This document shows positions 1-11,461 of a DNA stretch of 40,331 nucleotides, in pieces (positions within the stretch are counted from its first letter, which is position 1; each line of letters opens with the position of its first letter). Source of the DNA: Cochliopodium minus (Eukaryota > Discosea > Himatismenida > Cochliopodiidae). A model generated the notes under the pieces. That model searched no databases. It was not told the DNA's origin and worked only from the letters and a program-made list of their open reading frames with translations. Made by a program: the position numbers and the translations under genes. Location of the stretch: assembly GCA_024220525.1 (NCBI GenBank), contig JAMYWO010000070.1, forward strand, positions 12,305 through 52,635, given 5' to 3'.

Positions 1-2574
1 CGTCAAACAACACTCTTGATCCAAAATTGTGGGTAGCTTGTAACCAAAAATCGTGACCCTCTAAGAAAATAAAAAAATTGAAACAAAAAAAAATTAATAA
101 AAATTAATAAAAATTGAAATAAAAATAATTTATTTTTAAAAAAAAAAAATTTTTTAATTTTTAATTTTTAAAATTAAAAATTTTTACCTTTTATTAAGTT
201 CACATAAAGAATAATTCGTTTTCGTTCCCAAAAGTGTTTTTGTGGTGATAACCGTGAACTTGTCTCAATTTGTTGGAACCAACATGTAGTTTGCGCTGAA
301 TAAATTGACCTAAAAGGGTAATAAAAAAAAATTTTAAAAATAATGAAAATGTATCTGTAAATAAATTGTTGAAAACGAATAAAAATAAAAAATAAAATTA
401 TTAAAAATAATAATAAAAATACCAAAAAAAAAATTTAAAATGAAAAAAATAGAAATAAAAATAATAAAAAAGTAATACAATAATTAAAAATAAAATAAAA
501 TAAAAAAAAACAAAATAATTTAATGTTGAAAATAAAATCAAATTGAATTAAATATATTAAAAATACCAAGAAAATTGTTGAAAATAAAAATAAAGAAAAG
601 TAAAAAATAAAAATAAAAATTAAAAAATAAAAATAAAAATAATAAAAAAATAAAAAAATACCAAGAACCGACATGAAAAAAGCAACAGAAGCAAAAGATT
701 GATACTCAAAATTTCTGTCTTGGGATCATCGGAATAATAGTTGAGGATCATGGGGAGTAACGATCTCCTTGCCAGAATTGATGAGAATTTGAACGGTTTG
801 GTTGTTGGTGAGGATGTCGGAAGCATCAATGTAAAAGTAATGATCTGCGTTGAGTGTGAGTGCTTTTTGCATGAAAAAGTCTTTTGCTTTTATTGTGTCG
901 TCCATTTCTTGATGTTCAAAGTTGAGATATTCTTGTTTTTTTTTTTTTGTTTTTTTTTTTGGTATTGTTAAAAAATTTAAAAAGTTCAGTTTTAAAATAT
1001 TTTTTTTTAAAAAATAATTTGTTTAAAAAATTAAACAAAAAAATTCAAAATATTTTTAAAATATCAAATTTTTTTTTTTACCTGCGGAGAATTCTGAGAT
1101 CCACTCTGTAACTTCACCATACATGATGGAGGCAGAAATTTTAGAAGCGGTGTAAGCGAAATAAAGAGAGATGTACTCTATTTTTTCATTCAAAAAATTA
1201 TAAAAATTAAAATCAAATAAAATAAGAAATAACAACCAGGGATAAATAAATTTTTATATTTTTAATTTGTTAGTGGAAAAGCTTTCCGAAAAAATTTTTA
1301 ATTTGTTATATAAATATTAACATAATCACATAAACAAAAAAAAAAATTTTGGATTTATTTTTAAATTTGAAATATTTGTTATGTCCCTGAATAACAAAGT
1401 TTGGAAATTATAAGAAAAAAAAAAGAAAGGGGTTTACCTTTTGGGTAGTCCAAATTAGAAATGGAACGGAGAAAATCCTGGACGAAAGTACCTTTATGGA
1501 GAAAGAAACAAAGAAAAACATGAGGGTAATGGTCCTCAGAGACAAGAGTCTTCGCAACAGAGTACCTAGAAAAATCAGGCTCGATTCTCATGACCTCAGA
1601 CCTGTCGGAAAAAAATCTCAAGTCAGGTTGAAACCCAGGTTCGGAGATCAAAATGGAAGGGTAGGTGTTCCTTCTTCTGTTGAAGACGACGTTCTTGAGA
1701 AGCTCTAATTCGTCACTGGATTGGTAGAGGGAAAGGAAGATGTCGCAGTTGAAGTCGATGTCGACGCGAAGTTGGGCGGGAGAAGTTTCAAAGTGTTTTT
1801 TGAAGGCGCTGATGAAGAAGTTTTCAGATTGGGTGTCTTCCAAGTTTTCGTTCTCTTCTTCTTCTGCGGGGACGTCCTCCTCGGCCAAAAGCTTCTCGAG
1901 ACCCTTTCCCGTTGCCAAAAAGAGATCGGTTCTCAGGATCTTGAAGGGGCTGCTCGTGAGGAGCGAGGAACGAAGCTCTCCTGCCAAAGGTTTTCTCGCG
2001 GAGAATAAAATGTCCGTGCCGTACCTCAAAAACTTCTCTATGATCTTTTCTGCGTTGGTGAATAATGCTGCGCTGTCTTTGGTTGAAACCAGGAATATTG
2101 TTCTTTCAAATTTGTTTCCCAGCTTTTTTCTAATGTCTGGCAAGTTTTCTCTCAACAAGGACACTATCTTTCCATTGCCAGGAGGCTCATTAAAACCAAA
2201 TATATTGTAAGGAATGCCATAATAATCGTCTGATCTTGTCAATCTCAAAAGATCTAATAAAAACGAAATTTTAGTATTTTATTAAAATTAAAAGTTTTAA
2301 AAGAAATTTTAAATTAATGCAAAATTTTAAAGGAATAAAATTTAATAGATTTTTTTTTTTTATTACCGTCTGTCATTTTGTCGGATATTATTATGTGATA
2401 AAAATACAATTTAGATTTTGCTGTGTAGATTTCGAGTTGTGTGTTGTGTATGATGTCACTCATTTCGGCGCTGAATTCTATGGCCTTTTCGTTTTTTGTT
2501 AGCAAAAAGTTGTCTTCCCAAGATACTTTAAATACAGCAGCTTCTTTCTCTGCCCATGAAACATCACTTCTCAT
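1..2574 (-). CDS. PLOD-like collagen lysyl hydroxylase/glycosyltransferase, 3' end beyond window
   Basis: Resembles the N-terminal two-thirds of animal procollagen-lysine hydroxylases (PLOD/LH), which carry glycosyltransferase-fold domains before a C-terminal 2OG-Fe(II) dioxygenase. Exons I can join in phase: 2367-2574, 1438-2253, 1082-1177 and an exon starting at 931. Family landmarks are GNGKIVSLLREN, then a hydrophobic strand with one acidic residue where LH proteins have an Asp-x-x-Asp metal site, then DFNCDIFLSLYQSSDELEL, SNLDYPKG, and LNADHYFYIDASDILTNN in the accessory glycosyltransferase domain. Exons at about 184-305 and 1-67 join in phase (LIKG to GHDFW), but their link to the 931 exon is unresolved: that exon meets an in-frame stop near 730. 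The dioxygenase part would lie left of the window. No signal peptide is visible at the chosen Met, so an upstream exon is possible. Exon 1 is AT-rich and exon 2 much GC-richer. The family call is fairly firm; substrate and activity are inference. Confidence 0.72.
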
Positions 2575-2826
2575 GCTACAAAATAAATGATAAAATTTTA
2601 CTTGAATATTATTGAGTAATCTACTTTATTGAAACTCCCATAAATGATTATTAATTTTGTATTACATTTAATTTTAAAATTTATTTATTTATTTATATAG
2701 TGGATATTTTAAATTAAAATCAATATATTCGTTGTGAATTTAATTTTATATAAAATAAATGAAAGAGAATTTAAATCCGGGTGAGAGTATTATGATTTAT
2801 AAAATTGAAATGAAAGGGAGATTTCT

Positions 2827-3527
2827 TTACTTGGATTTCCACAACATGAAATCTTCGAATACCATGAGATTCTCCTTGAATGAATTGGCGAGCGTATCAG
2901 CGATAGCACTTGAAATGAAATACGCTTTGATTCCATGCTGCAAATACTCGATGCCATCCTCGATCACTTGATTGGATAAGAATACCACATTATCTGTTCT
3001 TGAAAATTCACTCAATCTCCTTTTAAATTGCTTTGTATTCAACAATACAGAATCTTCAATCACCAATACCCTCTTTTTCTCTAATTTTGATATTTTCTTC
3101 CATGCACTATAATGTGTCAGGGATCTAACCAATTCATTGTTGGTGATTCCCTTCCTGTTTGCATTCTCCCTTATATAATTCTTCCTCAGGAAGAAATCTC
3201 TGTTGCTCATCCATTCATTGTCTATCTGCGTCTTCATGAAGGGTATCTGATAGATCTTTTCAATCCCCACTGATCTCAGATTTGCCTTCATATCTTCTAT
3301 TGTATCATTCGAATTTATGATTATATATGCCACTATCCCTTCCTCTCCTTTTATATTTGTGTTTGAATACACTGTTGATCACATCCAATATGAAAAATAA
3401 ATAAAATTTTTTTTTTTTAAATTTTAATATCACTCAAATTGTAAATAAGGGGATTTAATCTTATACCATTAATTATGAAAATGCATATGATGATTGTATA
3501 TTGAATTATTTGGAATGATTTTATCAT
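2827..3527 (-). CDS. small GT25-family glycosyltransferase with N-terminal membrane anchor
   Basis: Two exons, 3467-3527 and 2827-3371, joined in phase give 201 residues ending in TAA. The first exon supplies a hydrophobic N-terminus (QYTIIICIFIIN) that reads as a signal peptide or anchor and points to the secretory pathway. Exon 2 has the GT25 pattern: an opening strand VAYIIINSND (family: xxINLxxRxdR), then a serine-histidine helix SLTHYSAWKKI, and a metal-site strand VLVIEDSVLL where family members have VLEDD. The second acidic residue of that motif is replaced by Ser, so catalysis is uncertain. GT25 includes bacterial LPS glycosyltransferases and eukaryotic collagen galactosyltransferases. 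It sits directly upstream of the PLOD-like gene on the same strand, and both families act on collagen-like hydroxylysine in other organisms. It is shorter than animal COLGALT enzymes (about 600 residues), nearer bacterial or viral single-domain forms. Confidence 0.72.
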
Positions 3528-4049
3528 CAATAATTTTTTTTTTATTATTTTTTTCCATTCACTATCTTTTGTTCAAATAGAGGTTACTTATGTTGTTTCA
3601 ACAATCAAGATTTTTCATATATTGGTGACAATTTTTGAATTTGTAAAATTTTAAAATCCCCAAAGAAATAATGCAAATGTTGTGTAGATTTAATCTTGAA
3701 TCACAACTGATTTTAAAGATATGCATTTGATTGTGACTCAAAAATTTGAGTGTTTTTAAATATTACAGCAAATTCAATACATTTTGATTCAATGAATCAA
3801 TTTTATTATTTAGCTGAAAAAATAAAAAAATAAAAATAAAAAATAAATAACAAATATTGATTCAAGAAGAAATGAATATAAAGATGGGATGTATTGGAGA
3901 GTTGAAAGAACAAAAGGATTTTAAAAGTTCATTTAATAAAATTCTTTTATTCTCAACTATACAAAAAAATAAATTATAAAAAAATCCCTCCTATGATCAA
4001 ACACAAGATGATAAAGATAATCTAAGAATTGAATCCCCTAAAAAAAGAC
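3528..4049. other. intergenic spacer, no gene seen
   Basis: AT-rich spacer between the start of the GT25 gene and the stop of the RING-LON gene (both minus strand). It must hold the GT25 promoter and the RING-LON 3' end. No open frame with splice signals, RNA gene or repeat stood out. Confidence 0.5.
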
Positions 4050-5177
4050 TCAAAAATTGACAATGTGTTTCAGTGCAGTGATTCGTTCCTGATAAGTAGA
4101 CAACTCCAAAAAAGATTGCTTTACGGAAAGGGATACAGGCAAGAAATCAAGGAGCCAATAAATGAAGTTGATGTTAGTTGGTGTCTTTCCATACTTGCTT
4201 TCTATGCTTGGCAAGTTACCCTTGAACAATTGAAAAAACTTATCATTCAGATTTCTAACTTCTTCTGTGTCTTGTTGGTTGAAGGATCCCTCTTTGAGCA
4301 ACTTGATGTTGGCGATGGAATAGCCATCTTTAGATTCCCAATGATTTTTAATTTTGAATCTTTGGAAGCCCACTGTGTTGATCAAGAACCTTCCATCTGC
4401 CAATTCGATGGTTTGTTGAACTTTGGAGAGTGTTCCATAAGATGAGATTTTCTAGAGTTTTTTTTAATATATATAATTTTAAATTTTGGAATTGGATATA
4501 ATAATAGGGTTGAAATCTCAATTTATAATTTTCATAATAAATTAAAAATTGAAAAATATTAAATTTTACACCATTTATGCTTGATACAACACCAAAGACC
4601 CCATTTTTCTCGTTACAATGTTTGAGCAACATTTTATATTTCATTTCGAAAATGTGCAATGGTAGGTTTCTGGATGGAAATAATACTGTCTTTAAAATGA
4701 ATATTGGTATTTGCAACTCTTTCTTGTTTTTGTTAACTTCAATTTCTCTACAAATTAATAAAAATTAAATAAAAAAAAAAAAAGTTTTTAAATAAAAGTT
4801 TGTGCGAAATGATTATTCGAATTAATTTCGAAAATTTTAGTCAAATTTATTTTTACCTTTCTTTTATTTCTTTGTTGAAATTCATATTTATCAATTGTTC
4901 CAATAATATAGAAACCCCCGTGATATTTATTTCTTCATTGCATTTTGGGCATTTAGTTATATCCTTTGTAATACATTTTTGGCAAAATCTATATTTTGGG
5001 TTGGGGTAAAATAATTAATCCTATTATATGAAATATTATTGGAGGATTTAAAAAATGTTACGTGTGACCACATTTTGATACCACAGGTTTATAGAGAATT
5101 TTATCACAAATTTTGCACATAAAATCACTTTTATTCATCTTTATTTCAGTTTTATTTTCTTCTGTATCGTTATTCAT
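4050..5177 (-). CDS. RING finger-LON domain protein, LONRF-like E3 candidate
   Basis: Four exons, 5062-5177, 4857-4988, 4570-4747 and 4050-4451, join in phase to 275 residues ending in TGA. Residues about 20-60 form a C3HC4 RING finger: CKIC, then CGH with the following Thr codon split by intron 1, then FCQKC and finally CPKC. Residues about 88 onward are an N-terminal-Lon substrate-binding domain, opening LQIPIFILKTVLFPSRNLPL and continuing to SYGTLSK and ADGRFLINTVG. This RING-LON order is that of vertebrate LONRF1-3, which are much longer and carry TPR repeats; here only the two domains are present. No AAA or protease domain follows, so it is not a Lon protease. The likely role is ubiquitin ligase with the LON fold as substrate or partner binder; that role is inferred from the family. 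It is divergent from the Roco gene across about 0.8 kb. Confidence 0.88.
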
Positions 5178-5969
5178 TTATATTTTTTTTGTTTAGAATT
5201 GGATATTGATTAAATCTTTTTGATATTCTCTTTCAATATATATTTATATTGTATGAAAATAATAGAGGATCTTTTTTTTTTTTTCTTTTTTTCATTATTT
5301 TATTTTTTTTTATTTTATTTATTTAAAAAATATAAAAAAAAACGAATAGTATGCGAATAAGAAATTCGAATGTTGGATGAAAAAAATTATTTCACATCAT
5401 TCTTTAAAGAGGATAATAAAATTCAGTAAAAGAGATTGAAAACCACATTCTAGTTTTCAATTGATTATTAAAATAAATTTAGTCTTTATTTGACGTCAAA
5501 TCAAGTTAATTATTTGAATTCAAAGAGGAATTATTCATTTAAAAGAGGAAAACTCTTTGTTGAAATTAAGATTTAAAAGTTTATATATTTCAGAAAAAAA
5601 AAATTTTAATGAATTTTGTTTGGTTATGTTGAAAAATGTTTTGAAAGTTTGGATCTATTAAACAAGGATTTGGAATTGGGGAATAATAAAATTTGTGGTT
5701 GAGCAATGATTTTGTTTGTGTTAACTTTCAAGTGAATAAAAAATTGAAGAATAGGAATTAAGAATATATAAAAGAAAAGTTTGCCTATTCTTCACTTCGG
5801 TAGTATCAAAGTAATTTGAAAGAATTTGATAAAGTATTTGATGAAATTTTCTCTCTTTGATTATTTTGATTATTGCTTTCTACATTCTATAAAAAAGTGA
5901 AATTTAATTTTCAGTAAAAAAAATAAAAAAAATTGTGATAGAAAAAGGTTTGGAAATAATTTGAGGAGA
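5178..5969. promoter_or_regulatory. divergent promoter region with a CRE-type palindrome
   Basis: About 790 bases between the divergent starts of the RING-LON gene (minus) and the Roco gene (plus); both promoters must lie here. Positions 5488-5501 are a perfect 14-base palindrome, ATTTGACGTCAAAT, whose core TGACGTCA is the full cAMP-response element bound by CREB/ATF-type bZIP proteins. The rest is AT-rich with T-runs near 5270-5340. Use by a bZIP factor in this organism is inference. Confidence 0.4.
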
Positions 5970-8900
5970 ATGGATTCAATGATATTTGGAGGAGATAATG
6001 GAAAATCACCAGATAGAAATAACAAAGATAATAATAATAACAATAATAACGATAAAGGTGGTTATGATCTCTTCTCTTTTTTCTATTCCAAAAAATCGAT
6101 CAAAAGATCAATTGAAATGATGGAGAAAACAATGGATCCAAAGACCAGTCAGATAAAAGACTTGATCTTAAATAAGAATCCAAAGATGACTAAGAACACC
6201 TTAGCAGATTTTTGGGAATTATTGAATATGGAATCGAGATTGTGTCTTGTGAAGGAGCAGGTCAAATCTTCATCCAAATTTAAGAATATTGTCGCAAATA
6301 TGTTCACTGATGAAATGGAGCATATTGATCTCAACAATGCAAGGCTCAAATGGGAACATTCAATAGTATTATATCAGGTTATAAAAATCAAATTTCAACA
6401 AGAAAATATTTAAAAATTTTATATTTGACTTATCAAATAGCTCATAAATTCATATCTTTAATATCATCCTATATGATTCAATATTGACTCACAAAAATAC
6501 GAGTTTATCCAAACTATAAATCTTCAAAGTTAATATTTATTGTCAGATACAAGATATATTAATTAATTTATCAAGATTTTGTGAGTAATTTAGTGAGATA
6601 TATCTAAAATTTTTTTTTTGCAGTGGATATTATCAACTAAAAGATTGAAGACACTCAATTTGGCTGATAATGAATTAGCAACATATGGATTAGCTTTCAT
6701 AGTGCATGCTTTGGAAGTAAATACTACATTGACGGACTTAAATATCACGTAAAAAAAAAAAATTATCAAATTTTCCAAAAACATATTGTATTCACCCACC
6801 TATCCATCTTGAATATGATAGTAATAATAGATTGACGAAAGATATGAAGATAATTGATAATTTTTTAGATATTTTGGAAACGAGATTCACATTCAAAATA
6901 GCTTTGGGAGAACCATCGATAGAGATATTTGATTCAATAGATATCATCCCAAAACATAAAATGAAGCAATTCGATATGATAAATCAACAAAACGAAGATA
7001 TTAAACAAGTAAAAAAAATTTTTTAAAATCACTTTACATTTGAAATAGAAAATTCTATTTTAAAAAATTGAAAGAATTGATCTCTTTGATATTTTGAATT
7101 AAATGATAACAGATCCAATTTAGTTTTTTGTGAAATAATCTTTTAAAAATTTTTAAGATTGGAACTAAAACAAAAATTTACAAAAAATTTTTATTACAGA
7201 CTTATTATCAAATTGTACTGATTTATAAACCATTTTTAAAAATAAATATATTGATTAAAATCATTTAATATATTTAATAAAATTTTAAACTTCAATTTTT
7301 TCAATTTTATTATTTTTTTAGATGATTTCCACAAAAAGAAAATCGCTTATTATCTTAGAAAGATTCAGAAAAAAATTTCCGACAGAACTTTGCAACTACG
7401 AATGGATTACACAGCTAGATATTTCAAAGGGAGAATTGACATGCCTTCCGGACACTATCACTAAACTCGTCAACTTGGAAAATTTTAGGATGTCTGACCA
7501 CAAGTTGGTACATATAACACCTTTGATAGGAGAGCTTTCTAAACTGAAAGTACTTGACTTTTCCCTTAACAACATTAAGCTTCTTCCTATATCTTTTTTC
7601 AGCCTGACTAGGCTCGAGACTTTGAATCTTTATAAAAACGAATTACAGACTTTCTTTATTGCTCAAATGACAAATTTGGTACAAATCGACTTTTCTGCTA
7701 ACAAATTTCAAGAAGGTCCTGTTGGTAAAATTTTATTATTTATTTTTAATTAATTTTTTTAATTTTTTTAATTTTATTTTTTCATTTAAAAGGGTTACAG
7801 TTTCTCAAAAAAATAAAAATTTTGAACATGAACAACAATCCTCTCACACTTCTTCCCACCGACTGTTTGGAATACAGCAAAGACATCAACTGTGCAGTTC
7901 CATTGGGAAAATATTATACCAAATTGCAAGAAGAGGGAGTTTACTTTAACAGAGTAAAATGCATCTTATTGGGGTAAACAAAAATATTCACATTTCTTTA
8001 AAAAAATTTAAATACAAAAAATTTAATTTCAACAGAAAGGAAGCTGCTGGAAAAACAACAATTATTAAAAAACTCTTGAATAAAAAATTGACAGAGAACA
8101 TTTCTACTGATGGCATTGAAATTAGTGATATTCCTGTTAAATCCCAAGATAAAGAAAATCAAAATTCTATGGTTTTTAGGTTCTGTGATTTTGGAGGACA
8201 AGCAGTATTTTGTAAAAAAAAAAAAAATTACTATTCGCTTTTTTAATTGTTTATTATTAAATTTGTTGTTAATTTCAAAGATCCTACACATCAATTTTTT
8301 TTGAGTGATAGATGCATTTATGTAATTGTATTTGATGCGAGCGACGATGAGTTCATTCCAAGAATAGTTTATTGGCTCAACACAATCACCAATACCGTCA
8401 AATCAGCATTATCACCTTCGTGTATCATCGTCGGAACACACAAGGACCAGTGTAGCGAAGAAAGAGTACAACATGTGATGGAGAGTGTAAAAAAGTTGGA
8501 ATCTCAATTCCGCTGCATCAGATCTTTTCTTTTGATGAATTTGAAAGAGGAAACGATGGAGAAGTTTACAGAGACGTTGATTGAAATTTCTAAAAAGGCT
8601 ACTTTGGGCACGAAGAAGGTTCCTCTCATCAACACCAATTTGGAGAAGATTCTTCTTTATCATCAAAAGATATTGAACTATTACAGTAATCCTTTTGTTG
8701 AAGAAAAAGAAAAAGACAAAGACAAAGAAAAGGAAAAGGAAAAAGAGAAAGAAAAAGACAAGGAAAAAGAAAAGATAGAAACGAGTTTGAATGAACTCAA
8801 ATTAAAGTCAAACGATGAACAGTTCAAGGAGGTTTTGTCTGTTCATAATGTCAAATTGCTTGCTTCATACGCCACCATCCTCCCTTTCGACGTTGAGAAA

Positions 8901-10180
8901 ACCCTCACCTTTTTGCACGACATGGGAAGTTTGTTATACTACGAGGAAGAGGCATTAAAAGACATAGTTATTTTGGATCTAGAGTGGCTGGCTTCCAGAA
9001 TGAGCGATTTGATCAGTTTCAAGAACAACTGGAAAAACGGAGTGATCCCTTTCAACATTTTGAAAGAAGTCTGGTCAAATTTCCCCAAGCATCAATCCGC
9101 CGCTCTCATCTTACTGTTCGAAAAGTTTGAGATTTTGTATCGTGTCACCAAGCAAGGCGAACAAAAAATCATCGTTCCTTCCATGATCAATCCCAAGGCT
9201 CCCAACCCTGACTTCCTCCTCGAAATCCCTTTCACCGAATTGTTCAAGCAAAGCACAGTGATAAACAACAACAGGATGTATTTCCGAAATTACAACTTTC
9301 CTTTCTTGCCTCTTGGTTTCTTTGCTAGATTCATTGCCAAGACCATTTACTTCCCCAACATCACCTTTCTGGACCTTTGGAGAACTGGTGTGCATTTGGT
9401 CAATGATTTGGGTGAGTACGCTGTCATCACCAGTTCCGAGGGTATTTCCAAGGATTTCAGCGGCTTTGAGTACGTTTTCAAAATCTCTGTTTTGTCCAAG
9501 AAAGAGATTCAGAGGGGAAAGAGACTTCTCATCCAGCAATTAGTGGACATTATTGAATCTCTTGTTTCTTGCCACTATTCAGAAAAAAATAGAAATTGTA
9601 CAGTTTTTTCTTTTTAAATGATTAATTTTTTTTCATTCCATTATATCCCTATTTTTTTAAATTTATTTTCCACTTTTTGTTTATTTTTGGATTAATTTTG
9701 TTTTCATTATTTAAAAGTTAATTTATTATATATTTCATTCATTTTTTCATTTTTAAAAAAGTTTAGTTTAGTTTCCATTTCATTTAATTTGATTATTTTT
9801 ATTTTTGTTTTATTTGTTTTTGTTTATTTTTCTTTTTGTAGTGGTTCAAGTTACAGTTCCATGTACACATTGTTTGATCCTATCTTACATCGACAAAACG
9901 AGAAAAGAGAAAGAAAAGGAGTATTCTTCAAGTAGATCGACTGACAAAAACGTGTTCAGGAGAATCTCGGGGTTTAATTGGGTCACCGAAGAAGAGGAAG
10001 AAAAAAACTCGAAAATTGTCATTAAAAATTGGAAATTCAAAGATCTCATTAAAAACTTCTTGATGGGGGAGATGTCTGTCCATTGTGATCTCCTTAAAAT
10101 CCCTTTGGAGGAAGTTGCTCCTGATATTACTTTTTTTGATATTCCTGTCATTGAAAAAGTTTGTGTAGATAAAAAAATAG
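5970..10180 (+). CDS. Roco protein (LRR-Roc-COR), truncated before any kinase domain
   Basis: Eight exons join in phase: 5970-6377, 6624-6748, 6822-7008, 7322-7724, 7793-7973, 8036-8211, 8281-9597, 9842-10180, about 1045 codons. It starts MDSMIFGGD with an Asn-rich tract. Next come ribonuclease-inhibitor-like repeats (LKTLNLADNELATYG, TDLNIT-NNRL), then typical LRRs (LTCLPDTITKLVNLENF and following). A Roc GTPase domain follows: P-loop GKEAAGKT, switch DFGGQ, YPTHQFFLSDR and guanine motif THKD. A COR domain contains a Lys/Glu/Asp-rich insert (8700-8780) and ends near VPCTHCL and EEVAPDITFFDIPV. The last exon ends with donor GTAAAAA in phase 1, and then a T/A simple-sequence tract begins. In most amoebal Roco proteins a TKL kinase follows at this point; none is reachable here. 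Exons 1-3 are AT-rich, exons 4-8 GC-richer, joined by a 313-base intron that is longer than its neighbours. Exon 4 begins with ATG, so a separate 5' gene is a less likely alternative. Confidence 0.88.
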
Positions 10181-10385
10181 GTAAAAACCTTTTAAATTTT
10201 AATTTTCTATTTATTTTATTATTGGCTATTTGTTTTTTTATTTTTTATTTGTTTATTTTTAATTTATTTGTAATAATTTTTTATTTTTATTTTTTATTTT
10301 TCATTTTTTATTTTTCATTTTTTATTTTTATTTTTTATTTTTTATTTTTTATTTTTTATTTTTTATTTTATTTTTGATATTTTAC
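10181..10385. repeat. T/A simple-sequence tract truncating two convergent genes
   Basis: Almost pure (A)T4-6 repeats: the line 10321-10380 has a single G and no C. On the plus strand it begins with the splice donor after the Roco COR exon; on the minus strand it begins (at 10385) with the donor after TBC1D20-like exon 6. Neither gene finds its next exon, so this is a junction between two interrupted introns of opposite genes. Confidence 0.85.
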
Positions 10386-11461
10386 CTCGCACAAATGATG
10401 TATTTGAAAAGAGAAATGTTTTCTAAATAGAGCAAAGAATAGATGAGATACAAATCGTTTATTGTTGTATCCAATGTGCTGTTCATGAATGGTCTCAAAT
10501 GATAGTTACTTATTCTTTTCAAATAATTATAAAAATGAATTAAAAATAAAAAATTAAGTAAAATTAAAAATAATAAAATAAAAAATAAAGTAAATTAAAA
10601 ATAAAAGTAAAAATAAATTAATTAAATCATTTACCTTTCCATCATATAATATGTTCTTTTTTTATTTGATTCAACGAATAAAATAATGCTGCAAATATCT
10701 TTATTTCAAAAATTAATCAAAAAAATAAATTAATTACAATTTAATTTTTTTTTTACCATGATAACCTTGGTAATATGACAGTTCGGGATGTTTTGACAAG
10801 ATTCCTTTTTTTTAAAAAAAAAAGATAGTTGATGTTGATTGAATTGAATAATAGTTTAAATTGAATTTATTTTTACCATTCAAAATGTTTGATAAAATTT
10901 TTCTTTTTTGCATTTTGACCGAAAAATCGAATGTGCACCAATCACTATAGAATGATCTTTTTATTTTTTTTTGATTGGAATATAAAAATATAATTAATAA
11001 ATTGTAAAAGAAATTGAAAAATATAACTTGCCTTTCTACATCTTTTTGTATTTGATCTTTGTGTACATTTTCTGTATTTTTTTCTTTTTTACATTGAAAT
11101 ATTTTTGGTTAAAGAATTTTTATAATCAAAATTATTTGAATAAAGTGAAATATGCACTCCTATTTATTTAATGATATTCATTAATCACTCATATGGAATA
11201 TATCTATCCTTTTTAATAATTTATCAATTCTATCCATCAAAAGAGATAAAAATATTATTTCACACATGGGAAATTATTTTTACCAAAAGGATTTTCCTCT
11301 TCCGATATGGTTGGCAATTGCAATAAAATGGGCCATACCAATGATCTCAATTTGTTATTTTTCAGACCATATTTGAGGGAATATTTTCTTAAGGATTTCA
11401 TATCTATTTGTTTGTTTGATATCAATTTCAAAACATACTCTTCCCCTGAATTATTCTCCAT
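10386..11461 (-). CDS. TBC1D20-like Rab GAP, 5' half (exons 1-6)
   Basis: Six exons in phase: 11284-11461, 11032-11071, 10877-10956, 10757-10804, 10635-10698 and 10386-10514. They encode about 179 residues beginning MENNSGEEYVLKL. The TBC GTPase-activating fold is clear: LRSLVWPILLQLP, the arginine-finger motif IQKDVER (consensus IxxDxxR), and the glutamine-finger motif YYQGYHD (consensus YxQ), then NYHLRPFMNSTLD matching the TBC1D20 subfamily. Human TBC1D20 is an ER-anchored GAP for Rab1/Rab2. Intron 2 is GC-AG, with donor AG|GCAAGT. Exon 6 ends with two bases (AG) of an Arg codon and a GT donor, but no continuation follows. The exact in-phase continuation lies at 34245-33450 on the same strand, upstream rather than downstream. 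Confidence 0.88.

Noticed and set aside
1379-2210. Plus-strand open frames opposite the PLOD exon, and similar ones opposite UPF2, the kinase and the Crinkler-like gene
   Set aside because: Complementary-strand shadows of GC-richer exons; no splice context and no family similarity.
1-3527. Giant-virus insertion carrying lysyl hydroxylase and GT25
   Set aside because: Both genes contain spliceosomal introns of local style and lie among host genes; no capsid, polymerase or other viral gene is present.
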